The position numbers and the translations under genes were made by a program. The notes below the pieces were generated by a model. The model did no database searches and had not been told where the DNA came from. It worked only from the letters and a program-made list of their open reading frames with translations. A DNA stretch of 64,000 nt from Desulfomonile tiedjei (lineage in GTDB: Bacteria; Desulfobacterota; Desulfomonilia; Desulfomonilales; Desulfomonilaceae), in assembly GCA_016212925.1 (NCBI GenBank), contig JACRDF010000006.1, positions 124,001 through 188,000 on the forward strand, in the 5' to 3' direction. Of this stretch, positions 1 to 8,836 are shown piece by piece (the stretch's first letter is position 1; each line of letters starts with the position of its first letter).

Positions 1-143
1 TGAAAATTCTCGTCGGTAAAATTCTTAAGATTGCTTGATTGTGGCTGAACAGCGCCCTTCTTATACATTGACAAGCCGACAATGAGCCCACCGACGATAA
101 AAAAGACTACTACAGTTACTATTATCGTGCCCGTTTTGTTCAT
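1..143 (-). CDS. Small membrane-anchored protein, 5' part only
   Basis: The reverse strand opens with an ATG at 143 preceded by a good ribosome binding site (GGAGG about 5 bases upstream). The 47 visible residues start with a short polar head, MNKTG, then a single hydrophobic segment of about 20 residues rich in V, I, F and G, then a basic stop (YKKG). The frame runs off the window edge, so only the N-terminal anchor is visible. It looks like a single-pass inner-membrane protein with the remainder outside the membrane, such as a thioredoxin-like or periplasmic domain, but the function cannot be told from what is here. Confidence 0.6.
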   Translation of the reverse strand, partial: MNKTGTIIVTVVVFFIVGGLIVGLSMYKKGAVQPQSSNLKNFTDENF

Positions 144-489
144 TTAACCTCCGGGTGGGCAACTACTATTAAATAGTTTACTTCACTTCAGCCACGATGG
201 GAATAGTAATCTCTCGGGTTCATCCGCCAGCTGTCCACTAACACAGTGGTGGGTCAGGCACGCGGGTGGATCTCATTCGGGAAGAGCTATGGAGACCAAC
301 TACAGCAGCTCCTTCTGTCATACGATGCCTTCTGTATTTGGTGGCAATCCGTGATACCCTTCGAGAACTGCTAAAGTGGTTTTACATCGGGGGGCACTGC
401 TGGGCAAACCGGCAATGGCACTCGGAAATAATTTCTCTACTCACACGCGAAATGAAGAAAGACACAAGTCTTGACTGAGGCGTCGGACG
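144..489. other. Intergenic region without a supported gene
   Basis: Between the partial membrane protein and the stop of PriA. One forward open frame (266-478, 70 codons) has a GTG start without a Shine-Dalgarno sequence and a composition that resembles no known family, so it is not called. I see no RNA gene or clear terminator. Confidence 0.5.
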
Positions 490-2730
490 CTAAAGCATGT
501 CAATGGGGTCGACGTCAATGACCACCTTCAGCCCCTGGGCTTTCAAGTGACCTTCTTTGACGAGAGCCTTGACCAAATCACGAAGAGGGCCTCTGCGTGA
601 GGCCTTGAAAAGGACCTGCCATCGAAACTTTCCTATCACCTTTTTTCGGGGAGAGGGAGCGGGCCCGAGGATCATCACTTCTTTGGAGGGTCCTTTGAGA
701 AGCCTCGCGGCTCGGCCGATTTTGATGGCCCTGTTTTCCACCCGCTTCTCGATGTTCCCTTCCACTCGCACAAGAACCAGGTGACCGAACGGCGGATATA
801 GAAGTTCTTTTCGAAGGGCGGAGTCGCTCTCGAAAAACCGCTCATACGCATGAAGAGCCGCGTGCCTGATGGCCTCGTGGTTGGGATCAAAGGTCTGGAG
901 CAAGACGCGGCCCGAATCGCTTTCTCGTCCGGTACGACCTGCCACCTGGGTGAGCATCTGGAAGGTCCTTTCAGCTGCCCTGAAATCCGGGAAGTGCAAG
1001 GAAAGGTCGCCGCAGAGAACTCCCACCAGGGCGATGCCGGGAAAATCATGGCCTTTGACTATCATCTGGGTACCGGTGAGGATGTCTATCTCCTTTTTCC
1101 GGAAGCGATCCAAAAGCGACTCCAGTTTTCCCCGCCGCCTTGTCGAATCACGGTCGAGCCTTTCCACACGCGCCTCGGGGAACAGGGCGGCCAATTCTTC
1201 TTCTACTTTCTGGGTCCCGATTCCACCAAAGAACAGGTCGCCTCCGGAACACTCCGGACAAAGCGGTGGAGCGGCCTTTGAAAAACCGCAGATATGGCAC
1301 CGGACATCTCTGGCTTTCTTGTGATGAGTCAGGCTGATGTCGCAGTTGGGACATTTGAAGACATGCCCGCAGGACCTGCATTGGACAAATGTGTCGAATC
1401 CCCTCCTGTTCAGAAACAGAACCACCTGTTCGCCGCGCTCGAGGGTTTCTCTTATGGCATGAACGAGCGGGCGCGTGAGGAGGGACTTCTTCACTTCCTT
1501 GTCCTTGAAAGCTTTCAAGTCGATCAGTTCGACCGCGGGAAGAGCGCCGCCGTGATACCGTTTAGGCAAATCAACACGCGTAACTTTGCCGCGTTGCGCG
1601 TTCACGAAGGTTTCAAACGAAGGGGTGGCGCTTCCCAGCACGACGCAAGCGTCGACTAATTTCGCTCTGGCCAGCGCCATGTCGCGGGCGTTGTACGGGC
1701 AACTGTCCTCCTGCTTGTACGAAGGGTCATGTTCCTCGTCCACAATGATAAGACCGAGGTGCTCCATAGGGGCGAAGATCCCGGATCGAGCCGCTATCAG
1801 AACATTTACCTGGCCGGACCGTATGCGGCGCCATTCATCCAGCCTTTGCGACGGCGTGAGACCGCTATGAAGCAGTCCGACCCCGCCGCCAAGCCGCCTC
1901 AGGAAACGACGGGCCAGTTGAGGAGTCAGGGCTATTTCGGGGACCAAAACCAGGACCCCTTTCCCTTCTTTAAGGGTTTTATCAATAAGCCTGAGGTAGA
2001 CCTCGGTCTTGCCGGAGCCGGTTACCCCGAAGAGCAGATAGGGATGAAACCCTCCGGAGGATATGGCCGTTCCTATCTTCCCCACTGCTGAACTCTGATC
2101 CGATGTTAAATCGGGAATTTGTTCCGCGGGAATCACGCCGGCTCCGGCGGGGTCAAGTAGGCCCGGGAGATTTTTTTCTCGGAGCGTGGTCCTGGGACGG
2201 GCAATTCGCTCTTCAATACGAACCCAGCCTCGTTCAAGAGCTTGGTTCAATTCGGACGATGCTACAAGCGCATCAAATTCCTTTCGGGGCATGGCGCCGG
2301 TCTTGCGCAGCCTGCGGGGAACAGGAAAGCAAAGTTCGTCTTCCTTTTTCACGAGACTTTGTCGGCCTTCGGATGTTAAGATCACCCACGGCTGCGAGCG
2401 CGTATTCGATCCCGGGGGAAGAGCAGTTTTGAGTACAAGGCCTGAAGGGAGCAGATAATAGTCGGCCACCCAACGCATGAATTCCCACAATTCGGAAGTC
2501 AAATAGGGGGCCTCGTCCGGAATCTCTAAAGCGTCCTTGATATCCTCCGGGGAATAATCACCGGATCCAGGACCAACTATGAAACCGGTTCGGATCTTGT
2601 TCCGGAATGGCACCAGGATTCGCCGTCCCATCTGCGCCTGGGTGACAAGCTCCTCCGGCACCCTATAAGTGAAAGGGCCTTCAAGGGGAAGGGGAATCGC
2701 CACATCGACTAAATGTTCGGTCTCACCCAT
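490..2730 (-). CDS. priA: Primosomal protein N' (replication restart helicase PriA)
   Basis: PriA is the 3'-to-5' DNA helicase that reloads the replisome at stalled forks. From the chosen start the protein has 746 residues, normal for the family. The N-terminal 3'BD domain begins at about residue 5, followed by the winged helix, then a helicase core with Walker A GVTGSGKT (about 235-242) and the DEEH box (about 331-334). The zinc-binding insertion is clear: CRSCGHVFKCPNC followed by CHICG and CPEC, eight cysteines in pairs. The longest frame begins at 2835, but the family-typical start is the Met at 2730 (MGETEH); neither start has a strong Shine-Dalgarno. Family assignment is secure; the exact start is not. 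Confidence 0.95.
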   Translation of the reverse strand: MGETEHLVDVAIPLPLEGPFTYRVPEELVTQAQMGRRILVPFRNKIRTGFIVGPGSGDYSPEDIKDALEIPDEAPYLTSELWEFMRWVADYYLLPSGLVLKTALPPGSNTRSQPWVILTSEGRQSLVKKEDELCFPVPRRLRKTGAMPRKEFDALVASSELNQALERGWVRIEERIARPRTTLREKNLPGLLDPAGAGVIPAEQIPDLTSDQSSAVGKIGTAISSGGFHPYLLFGVTGSGKTEVYLRLIDKTLKEGKGVLVLVPEIALTPQLARRFLRRLGGGVGLLHSGLTPSQRLDEWRRIRSGQVNVLIAARSGIFAPMEHLGLIIVDEEHDPSYKQEDSCPYNARDMALARAKLVDACVVLGSATPSFETFVNAQRGKVTRVDLPKRYHGGALPAVELIDLKAFKDKEVKKSLLTRPLVHAIRETLERGEQVVLFLNRRGFDTFVQCRSCGHVFKCPNCDISLTHHKKARDVRCHICGFSKAAPPLCPECSGGDLFFGGIGTQKVEEELAALFPEARVERLDRDSTRRRGKLESLLDRFRKKEIDILTGTQMIVKGHDFPGIALVGVLCGDLSLHFPDFRAAERTFQMLTQVAGRTGRESDSGRVLLQTFDPNHEAIRHAALHAYERFFESDSALRKELLYPPFGHLVLVRVEGNIEKRVENRAIKIGRAARLLKGPSKEVMILGPAPSPRKKVIGKFRWQVLFKASRRGPLRDLVKALVKEGHLKAQGLKVVIDVDPIDML

Positions 2731-2922
2731 GCGCTTGGACCCGAGAAGGGGTTCTTTCCGCCGGCGCGCCCTTAAAGATTTCCAGGATAGGTCACCGGGC
2801 CAAAGAGAATTATCAAACCCCCCGGTCATTGACAAGGTGTCTTACGCGGAGCAGTGTGTGTGCGTCCGAGTTGAGTCGACAGTCCTTGAAACGGCTGCTG
2901 ATCGAGTGATAGAGTTGCCTTT

Positions 2923-4404
2923 ATGGACCATCCTTCCGGCATACCTCGCTGGGTATTGGCGATTGTAAGTTGCCTGTTCGTGGCAATCCCATTTGCCATT
3001 ACGCAATTCCCCCCGATAACGGATTTGCCCCAGGAGTCTGCTCAGATAAGGCTCCTCGTCGAGACCCTAAAAGATCCGTCAGGAAGCCCATACACTATCC
3101 AGTGGTACACGCCTCGCATTCTGTCTTATCTGATTCTCGGCGCATCTTGGGGTCTATTCGGCGGTATGGATGCGGGCCGAGCGGCAATGGCGGCCATAGG
3201 CTTGCTCTGGATAGTAGCTATTCATGTCATAGCCCAGCGGAGGAATCGGTCTGCCGCCTCGGCTACTCTGGCGTCTCTGTTCTTTTTCAACCACATAATT
3301 TACTGGGGCTTTTATAGCTTTGCGGTGGGCTGGCCTGCGTTTCTGATCTGGTTCTCTCTGACCACCAAGAAACCGGCGAAGGGATTTTCTGCGTCAGAGG
3401 CCTTGATTTGGATAGGTACGGGGCTTCTATTATATATGAGCCACGTGCTGTGGTTGGTCGCCGGGATCGCGTGGTTATTGATCCACAATTTGGTTTTTCG
3501 CAGTCCCGCGCGAGTTGCCCTTACCCGTGCGGCTTATGTCATTCCGCTGGTTGTGGTCATCGCGATCTGGTACCCGATTCTGTCAGCCTCGACCATGGAT
3601 ACTCCTGCTCTATGGGGAACTAACCCGATTTCTCGCTTGTCGTTCGACTGGCTGACCGACGCGGCTTTGGGGGGAATTCGGGGCCCTCTGGAAAACGTGA
3701 TTTTCGGTCTGGCTGTTGGATGGATTCTCTTGTCCGTATGGCAAAACCGGCGGGAAATCGGTGAAAGGATAGACTGGGAACTTCTTCTGGCAGCGGGCAT
3801 GTTTTTCGTGTTCGTCCTGGCACTGCCTGATAAGTACATGAACACGATTAGGTTCGCGAACAGATGGATGCCCATAGCCGTAATTCTGCTCATTCTTGCG
3901 ATGCCGGCGCCAACTGTCCGGCCTTTGCTCAGGCAGGGAGCTGCGATCCTTCTGCTCGCCGCGTTTTGCGTACCCGTCTCTTTTGCGTGGCTGACATTTG
4001 AAAAAAAGGAGCTGTCCGGGTTGCCGGAAGCTTTGCAGGCGCTCCCCAATTCCCCGCGGCTGCTTGGGTTGAACATGGTTCATCAGAGCGAAATAGTCAG
4101 AGGCTACCCCTTTATTCAGATGTTCGCGTATGGGCAGGTCATGAAAGGCGGAATCCTTAATTTCTCTTTTGCCGAGTTCGCCCCGTGTCTCGTCGTGTAC
4201 AAAGAGCGCTTCATCAGACAGTGGACAGGGGGGCTGGAGTGGTTCCCCGACAGGGTCAAGGAGTCTGACCTGAATTATTTCGATTGGGTCTTGATCAACG
4301 GGACTCAACAGACCCATGCGATTGCCGGCGCTAACCCGAGGATGGTGCGGGTAACGCCGGAGGGGCGGTGGCGCCTCTATAAGGTCGTCCCTGCCAAGGA
4401 GTGA
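2923..4404 (+). CDS. Polytopic membrane protein, GT-C glycosyltransferase-like
   Basis: 493 residues with about ten hydrophobic segments, starting with a signal-anchor (WVLAIVSCLFVAIPFAITQF). The first external loop carries acidic residues in a D-L-P-Q-E setting, similar to the catalytic loop of GT-C enzymes that use polyprenyl-phosphate sugars. The last 120 residues form a soluble domain ending VLINGTQQTH...GRWRLYKVV, a pattern often seen at the C-terminus of such membrane transferases. It heads a run of surface-glycan genes. I cannot name the substrate. Alternative: a glycan-related membrane protein without transferase activity. Confidence 0.6.
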   Translation: MDHPSGIPRWVLAIVSCLFVAIPFAITQFPPITDLPQESAQIRLLVETLKDPSGSPYTIQWYTPRILSYLILGASWGLFGGMDAGRAAMAAIGLLWIVAIHVIAQRRNRSAASATLASLFFFNHIIYWGFYSFAVGWPAFLIWFSLTTKKPAKGFSASEALIWIGTGLLLYMSHVLWLVAGIAWLLIHNLVFRSPARVALTRAAYVIPLVVVIAIWYPILSASTMDTPALWGTNPISRLSFDWLTDAALGGIRGPLENVIFGLAVGWILLSVWQNRREIGERIDWELLLAAGMFFVFVLALPDKYMNTIRFANRWMPIAVILLILAMPAPTVRPLLRQGAAILLLAAFCVPVSFAWLTFEKKELSGLPEALQALPNSPRLLGLNMVHQSEIVRGYPFIQMFAYGQVMKGGILNFSFAEFAPCLVVYKERFIRQWTGGLEWFPDRVKESDLNYFDWVLINGTQQTHAIAGANPRMVRVTPEGRWRLYKVVPAKE

Positions 4405-4496
4405 TGCGAGTTGTCGTTGCATGGAGCGAATGGCCGTCAAATTGACATGGCCTCTTGGATCGCGTAAACGTAATAAAAAATTAAGAGAGGGATGCA

Positions 4497-5159
4497 ATGA
4501 AAACAAGAACGCCCATTATTATTGCAGCATGTTTGATTTTCTGCGCAGGTATTCTGGTCCCGGCTTTCGGTCAAGAGATGAAGCCGATTCAGCTTCCCGA
4601 ACCCAAACTGGATCAAAGCAAATCATTGGTACAAGCGCTGAAGGAGAGAAAGACTTCAAGGGAGTACAGCAGCGGGAACCTGCCGCAGCAGACCCTTTCG
4701 AACCTGCTTTGGGCAGCGTGGGGCATCAGCAGACCGGATTCCGGAAAACGCACCGCGCCCTCCGCTTACAACAAGCAGGAGACGGACTTGTATGTGACTA
4801 TGGCTGATGGTGCCTACATCTACGACCCCAAGGGGAACGCCTTGCTTCCTGTAGTGCCGGGGGATTTACGTATGCTGACGGGCACGCAGTCGTATTTCAA
4901 AGACGCGGCCATCAACCTGGTCTATGTTGCGGACCTGGCACGAATGAATGAAGCGGACGAATCGGTAAAGACACTTCTTGCTGCGGCTGACGCGGCTTTT
5001 ATCGCCCAGAATGTCTACCTGTATTGTGCCAGCGAAAACCTGGCCACAGTTTTTCGGGCAGGAATAGACAAGCCCAAATTGGGTGAAGCCCTGAAGTTGC
5101 GACCGGATCAAAGGATTACCTTCGCTCAAACGGTGGGCTTGCCCAAATCCGGAAAATAG
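4497..5159 (+). CDS. Exported SagB/ThcOx-type nitroreductase
   Basis: 220 residues. The start ATG follows an AGAGGG Shine-Dalgarno. Residues 1-25 are a clean signal peptide with a cleavage site near AFGQ, so the protein works outside the cytoplasm. The mature part shows the nitroreductase signature: the start helix RKTSREY, the segment LSNLLWAAWGI, the FMN-side TAPSAYNKQE, and a C-terminal AFIAQNVYLYCASENLATVFRAG stretch, as in the SagB/ThcOx group. These are FMN-dependent oxidoreductases; the substrate here is unknown. An exported version is less common than cytoplasmic ones. It sits between two membrane glycosyltransferase-like genes, which may be chance. Confidence 0.75.
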   Translation: MKTRTPIIIAACLIFCAGILVPAFGQEMKPIQLPEPKLDQSKSLVQALKERKTSREYSSGNLPQQTLSNLLWAAWGISRPDSGKRTAPSAYNKQETDLYVTMADGAYIYDPKGNALLPVVPGDLRMLTGTQSYFKDAAINLVYVADLARMNEADESVKTLLAAADAAFIAQNVYLYCASENLATVFRAGIDKPKLGEALKLRPDQRITFAQTVGLPKSGK

Positions 5160-5350
5160 CGAATTCCGACAAAACCGTCATTCAGGATTCCGAGCACAAG
5201 CGGCTTCTGCAATTTGATGGAGGCACCGTGTAAGGCTTTTGGTTAAGAACGCCTCTGAATTTAAATTCCAACGGAAGACCGTGCTGGATGCTCCGCGATG
5301 CCTAGCTGGCCGGAACAAATCCCAATGCGGATATACGCAGGATCGCTTCA

Positions 5351-7387
5351 GTGACAAATCCTCAGGCAAAGATAGTCTCATCACCAGGCACTGACGTCGA
5401 GAGCCGTGGACCCGGCATCTGGGCGACTCCTAATCCAATATTGCTTAAGAGCGCATTGTTGATAGCGCTTGCGGTAGTTCACGTCCTGATAACCTTGTAT
5501 TTTACCGTTCCCGGTTATCTGAGTATCGATGAGGCCGTAAATCACTTTATGGCGAAAAACTTTTCCCAAACCTGGGGATTGGAAATCTGGAACGGATATG
5601 GCGAATTTCCTTCACCGGAGCTGTCATCCCGCTTCTTAACACCTCGCGATGGCAGGCTGGTTTCTCAGTATCCTTATTTGTTTCCTGTGTTGGCTTTTCC
5701 CCTGTACCGGATGTTGGGCTTTTTCGGCCTGTTTGTGCTTAATTCGATTTGCTTTGTTGGCGTGGTGGCCCTGTGTTTTGCCATAGGCAAGAAACTGTTT
5801 CATGATGTCGATCTTGCCTTGAACTCTTGCCTGATACTGGTTCTAGCCACCTTCTCTTGGGAATATTCCCAGGCTGGATGGCCGCATGCCACTGCGATGC
5901 TTTTCGTGATTGCTGCGTTCTACTTGGCAGTTAGTGCCTACCTCTCCGAAGGCACGAGAAAGGCGATTTACCTGGCTGGCGCTGCGGGGATTGTCGCGGG
6001 ATTCGCCCCTGGTGTGCGGATGGACGCGTTCCTGGTTTTTCCTGCGCTGATCTTGCCGTTCCTCTTTGCGCGGCCGACGCGCTTCGCCGAAGCCTTCGCT
6101 GTTGCCGTGGGGGCCGTTCCGGGGCTCAGCGTGTTGGCCGTCACAAATCTGAAAAAATTCGGCCAGCTGACCCCCTTGTCTTACGGGGACGGCAGTCAGA
6201 TTCCTGTTTACACGACCTTGGCTTTTTTGGCCGTCGTGACGGCAGCATGGGTGGTCACGCGTGGCCCATTCGTTAACCGGGTTCGCGTTCACAGGAACAA
6301 AATACTTGTTGCGGGTGTCGTGGCAGCCTGTTTGTTGGCCGTTCTACCGGAAACCGGGCCACACGTGAACCAGATGCTTAACAATCTTTACACGTCGCTG
6401 ATAGATATCCGCGCTCTCGACCCGAATTACGCTATGCCGGCAGCCGGTAGGACTCCCGGGGGAGGGGTAATCTACCTCGGTGCCCACAAAAAGGCCCTTC
6501 TGCAAAGCCTGCCTTTCCTCGCGATACTCATGATTCCGGTGGTGAGAATTTTGCGCGGGGACAAAGACTTCATGCCCTTGAGTTTGCTCTTGCTTGTACC
6601 GATCTCAGTGACCGCGTTCTATTGTTACAATCCCCACGAGTACGGGGGGTTGTGCCTTAATTATCGTTATTTCACCACGTTATTGCCATTTGTCGCCATC
6701 CTGTCCGCGTACGCTATCAGGGAATTGGGCGTTCAATGGGGATGTCCTTTTCGCTGGAGCACATTTCTGCTGGTGTCGTTCGCGACGTTGGCGACTTATT
6801 TCCTGTTGACGGAGGAATTGACCACAGACTTACAGACCTTAGAGTTCACCCTTCTGTTGCTGCCGCTGTTGATGGCTGGGTGTCTCCTAGTGCTCTTGGC
6901 CGCAGGCTTTCTCCTGAAGTCTGAGGGAGCGAACGTCTTACGCAGTGCGGGGTGGGTTGTGCTGACGGCTGCAATGAGTTGGTCCGCGGCCGTAGCTTTC
7001 TTGTACGATTACCCCAGACACCGGGGGCAAAGAGCCATAAACTACTCAATAGGCGGGCAGGCGCTCCAAGTTGTTCCTGCTGATTCGATCCTTTTCACTG
7101 CTCCCTTCATAGATCCGTTCATGAGGTTGATCGAGCAGGACAGGGTCAGGATCGCGCTTCCCAGCCAAGACAACTTCGCGGACTTTCCCAAGATCGTGGA
7201 GTTCTATCTAACTAAGGGAAAGCGCGTATTTGCCGTCTTTCCGAACCGTTTCTGGACATCGCTTCATGACGGCGCCCTCGCATCGTACACCGTAACTCCG
7301 GTGCTCAAATTTCCGGGTTCCTACCTGGGCGAGATCTCTCGCGGACCGAATTCCGGAAAGTCCCCTGAAATCAGCGGCGCTCGTTAA
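5351..7387 (+). CDS. Membrane glycosyltransferase-like protein (GT39/PMT style)
   Basis: 678 residues with a GTG start. About 12 hydrophobic segments; the first is at about residues 30-55. The first external loop contains YLSIDEAVNHF, an Asp-Glu pair just after membrane segment 1 that matches the catalytic-loop position of dolichyl-phosphate-mannose mannosyltransferases and ArnT-like enzymes. A large middle loop holds SSRFLTPRDGRLVSQYPYLFPVLAFPLY, similar to undecaprenyl-phosphate sugar transferases (the conserved 'yP.l.p.l..P.y' element). The C-terminal 110 residues are soluble. It probably adds a sugar from a polyprenyl-phosphate donor to a lipid-linked glycan or protein in the periplasm. 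Donor and acceptor are unknown. Confidence 0.6.
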   Translation: MTNPQAKIVSSPGTDVESRGPGIWATPNPILLKSALLIALAVVHVLITLYFTVPGYLSIDEAVNHFMAKNFSQTWGLEIWNGYGEFPSPELSSRFLTPRDGRLVSQYPYLFPVLAFPLYRMLGFFGLFVLNSICFVGVVALCFAIGKKLFHDVDLALNSCLILVLATFSWEYSQAGWPHATAMLFVIAAFYLAVSAYLSEGTRKAIYLAGAAGIVAGFAPGVRMDAFLVFPALILPFLFARPTRFAEAFAVAVGAVPGLSVLAVTNLKKFGQLTPLSYGDGSQIPVYTTLAFLAVVTAAWVVTRGPFVNRVRVHRNKILVAGVVAACLLAVLPETGPHVNQMLNNLYTSLIDIRALDPNYAMPAAGRTPGGGVIYLGAHKKALLQSLPFLAILMIPVVRILRGDKDFMPLSLLLLVPISVTAFYCYNPHEYGGLCLNYRYFTTLLPFVAILSAYAIRELGVQWGCPFRWSTFLLVSFATLATYFLLTEELTTDLQTLEFTLLLLPLLMAGCLLVLLAAGFLLKSEGANVLRSAGWVVLTAAMSWSAAVAFLYDYPRHRGQRAINYSIGGQALQVVPADSILFTAPFIDPFMRLIEQDRVRIALPSQDNFADFPKIVEFYLTKGKRVFAVFPNRFWTSLHDGALASYTVTPVLKFPGSYLGEISRGPNSGKSPEISGAR

Positions 7388-7618
7388 TGGCTGGGGCCGG
7401 CCATTGCGGTACCGTACCGGGCGCAGGGTGGTCTTGAAACCTTGAAGAACAGCCGCTATAGAATGAAGCAAAGGCTGGCGTCAATCGGATTGGACTTTTG
7501 AGATAGCCTCCCGATCGCATATTGCCGGCTTAGGACCTATCGCGTGGCAAACTCCTTGAAAAAATAGGGCGTTTTCCCCCATAATCAAAAGTTAATACCG
7601 TTTGCATGGAGATAATGT

Positions 7619-8827
7619 ATGTCCGTTCCGGACCAGGACATCGAAGTTTCAGCTATTATGCCGTGTCTCGACGAGGAAGAGACCGTGGCGTCCTGTATTG
7701 GAAAGGCGATGAACTGCTTCGCAGCTCTTGGGATAAGGGGCGAAGTGGTGGTGGGAGACAACGGCTCCACGGATAGATCCGTTCAAATCGCCGAATCGTT
7801 GGGGGCACGGGTCGTAACTGAGCCTCGCAAGGGGTACGGTGCGGCGCTAAAAGCTGCGATCAAGTCAGCGCGCGGCCGCTACTGCATCATGGCCGACTGC
7901 GACGATTCTTATGACTGGAGCGGCATGGGGCCGTTCATCGAAAAGCTGCGGCAGGGTTACGATCTGGTCATGGGGACGAGGCTCAAGGGAACCATCCTCC
8001 CCGGCGCAATGCCTCCCTTGCACAGGTTTTTCGGGAACCCGTTCCTGTCAGGCACCATGAACCTATTTTTCCGAACCGGTGTCAGCGACGCCTACTGTGG
8101 CATGCGCGGGTTTTCCAAGGAGGCCTTTAGCAAGCTCAACGTGCAGGCGGTTGGTATGGAATTTGCCATCGAGATGATCATCAAGGCTTCCAACCAGAGG
8201 ATGAAAATTACTGAGGTGCCGATTACTCTTCACGTAGACGGCCGATCCAGGCCACCTCATTTAAGATCTTTCCGGGACGGTTGGCGCACTCTGCGGCTTC
8301 TGCTCTTTTACGCCCCCGATTATCTTTATCTCATCCCCGGCGGTCTTTTCTTCATCGTAGGAGCTGTTTTGCAGATTATGCTCTTGAGAGGCCCGGTTTT
8401 CATCAAGGGGTTCTATATGGGCGTGCACTGGTTGGCCCTAGGATGCTTATTTTCGATGCTGGGGCTCCAGATACTCTCTTTAGGCGCATTTGCAAAGGCC
8501 TTCGCGATGAACGATTCCTTTGAGATGAGCGGGCGGTTTTTCGGCAGGTTACTCAGTTGGTTCACTTTGGAGGCCGGTATCGTGGTGGGCGGGTTGATGA
8601 TATGGCTCGGCGTGATCGCAGATATAGCCATTCTGACCACGTGGTTGGCAAGGGACATGGGGTACCTGGGATCTACCCATGCAGTCTTCGTGGCCACCAC
8701 TGTGATCGCAATCGGCTTTCAGGTGGTGTTTTCTTCCTTTTTCCTCGGAATGTTCAAGCTCCACAGTCCCGCTGAATCCGATGAAGCGATGGTTGGCGCG
8801 GATGATCCAAATGGCTTCAGAGGCTAA
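7619..8827 (+). CDS. GT2 family glycosyltransferase, polyprenyl-phosphate type, with C-terminal membrane domain
   Basis: 402 residues; the ATG follows GGAG by eight bases. The N-terminal catalytic domain has ISAIMPCLDEEETV style GT-A start, the nucleotide-binding DNGSTD motif (about residues 48-53) and a D-C-D-D acidic motif at about residues 98-101 (MADCDDSYDW). The C-terminal third has four membrane segments. This arrangement matches GtrB/DPM1-like enzymes that load glucose or mannose onto undecaprenyl phosphate. That fits with the GT-C-like genes just upstream, which would use such lipid-linked donors. The downstream radical SAM gene starts 9 bases after its stop, so the genes probably share a transcript. 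Confidence 0.85.
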   Translation: MSVPDQDIEVSAIMPCLDEEETVASCIGKAMNCFAALGIRGEVVVGDNGSTDRSVQIAESLGARVVTEPRKGYGAALKAAIKSARGRYCIMADCDDSYDWSGMGPFIEKLRQGYDLVMGTRLKGTILPGAMPPLHRFFGNPFLSGTMNLFFRTGVSDAYCGMRGFSKEAFSKLNVQAVGMEFAIEMIIKASNQRMKITEVPITLHVDGRSRPPHLRSFRDGWRTLRLLLFYAPDYLYLIPGGLFFIVGAVLQIMLLRGPVFIKGFYMGVHWLALGCLFSMLGLQILSLGAFAKAFAMNDSFEMSGRFFGRLLSWFTLEAGIVVGGLMIWLGVIADIAILTTWLARDMGYLGSTHAVFVATTVIAIGFQVVFSSFFLGMFKLHSPAESDEAMVGADDPNGFRG

Positions 8828-8836
8828 GGTGCATTC

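Noticed and set aside
266-478. Forward open frame of 70 codons
   Set aside because: GTG start without Shine-Dalgarno and no recognisable composition; probably chance.
3610-4506. 298-codon reverse frame
   Set aside because: Lies fully opposite the GT-C-like gene, rich in Arg, Pro and Gln, typical antisense shadow.
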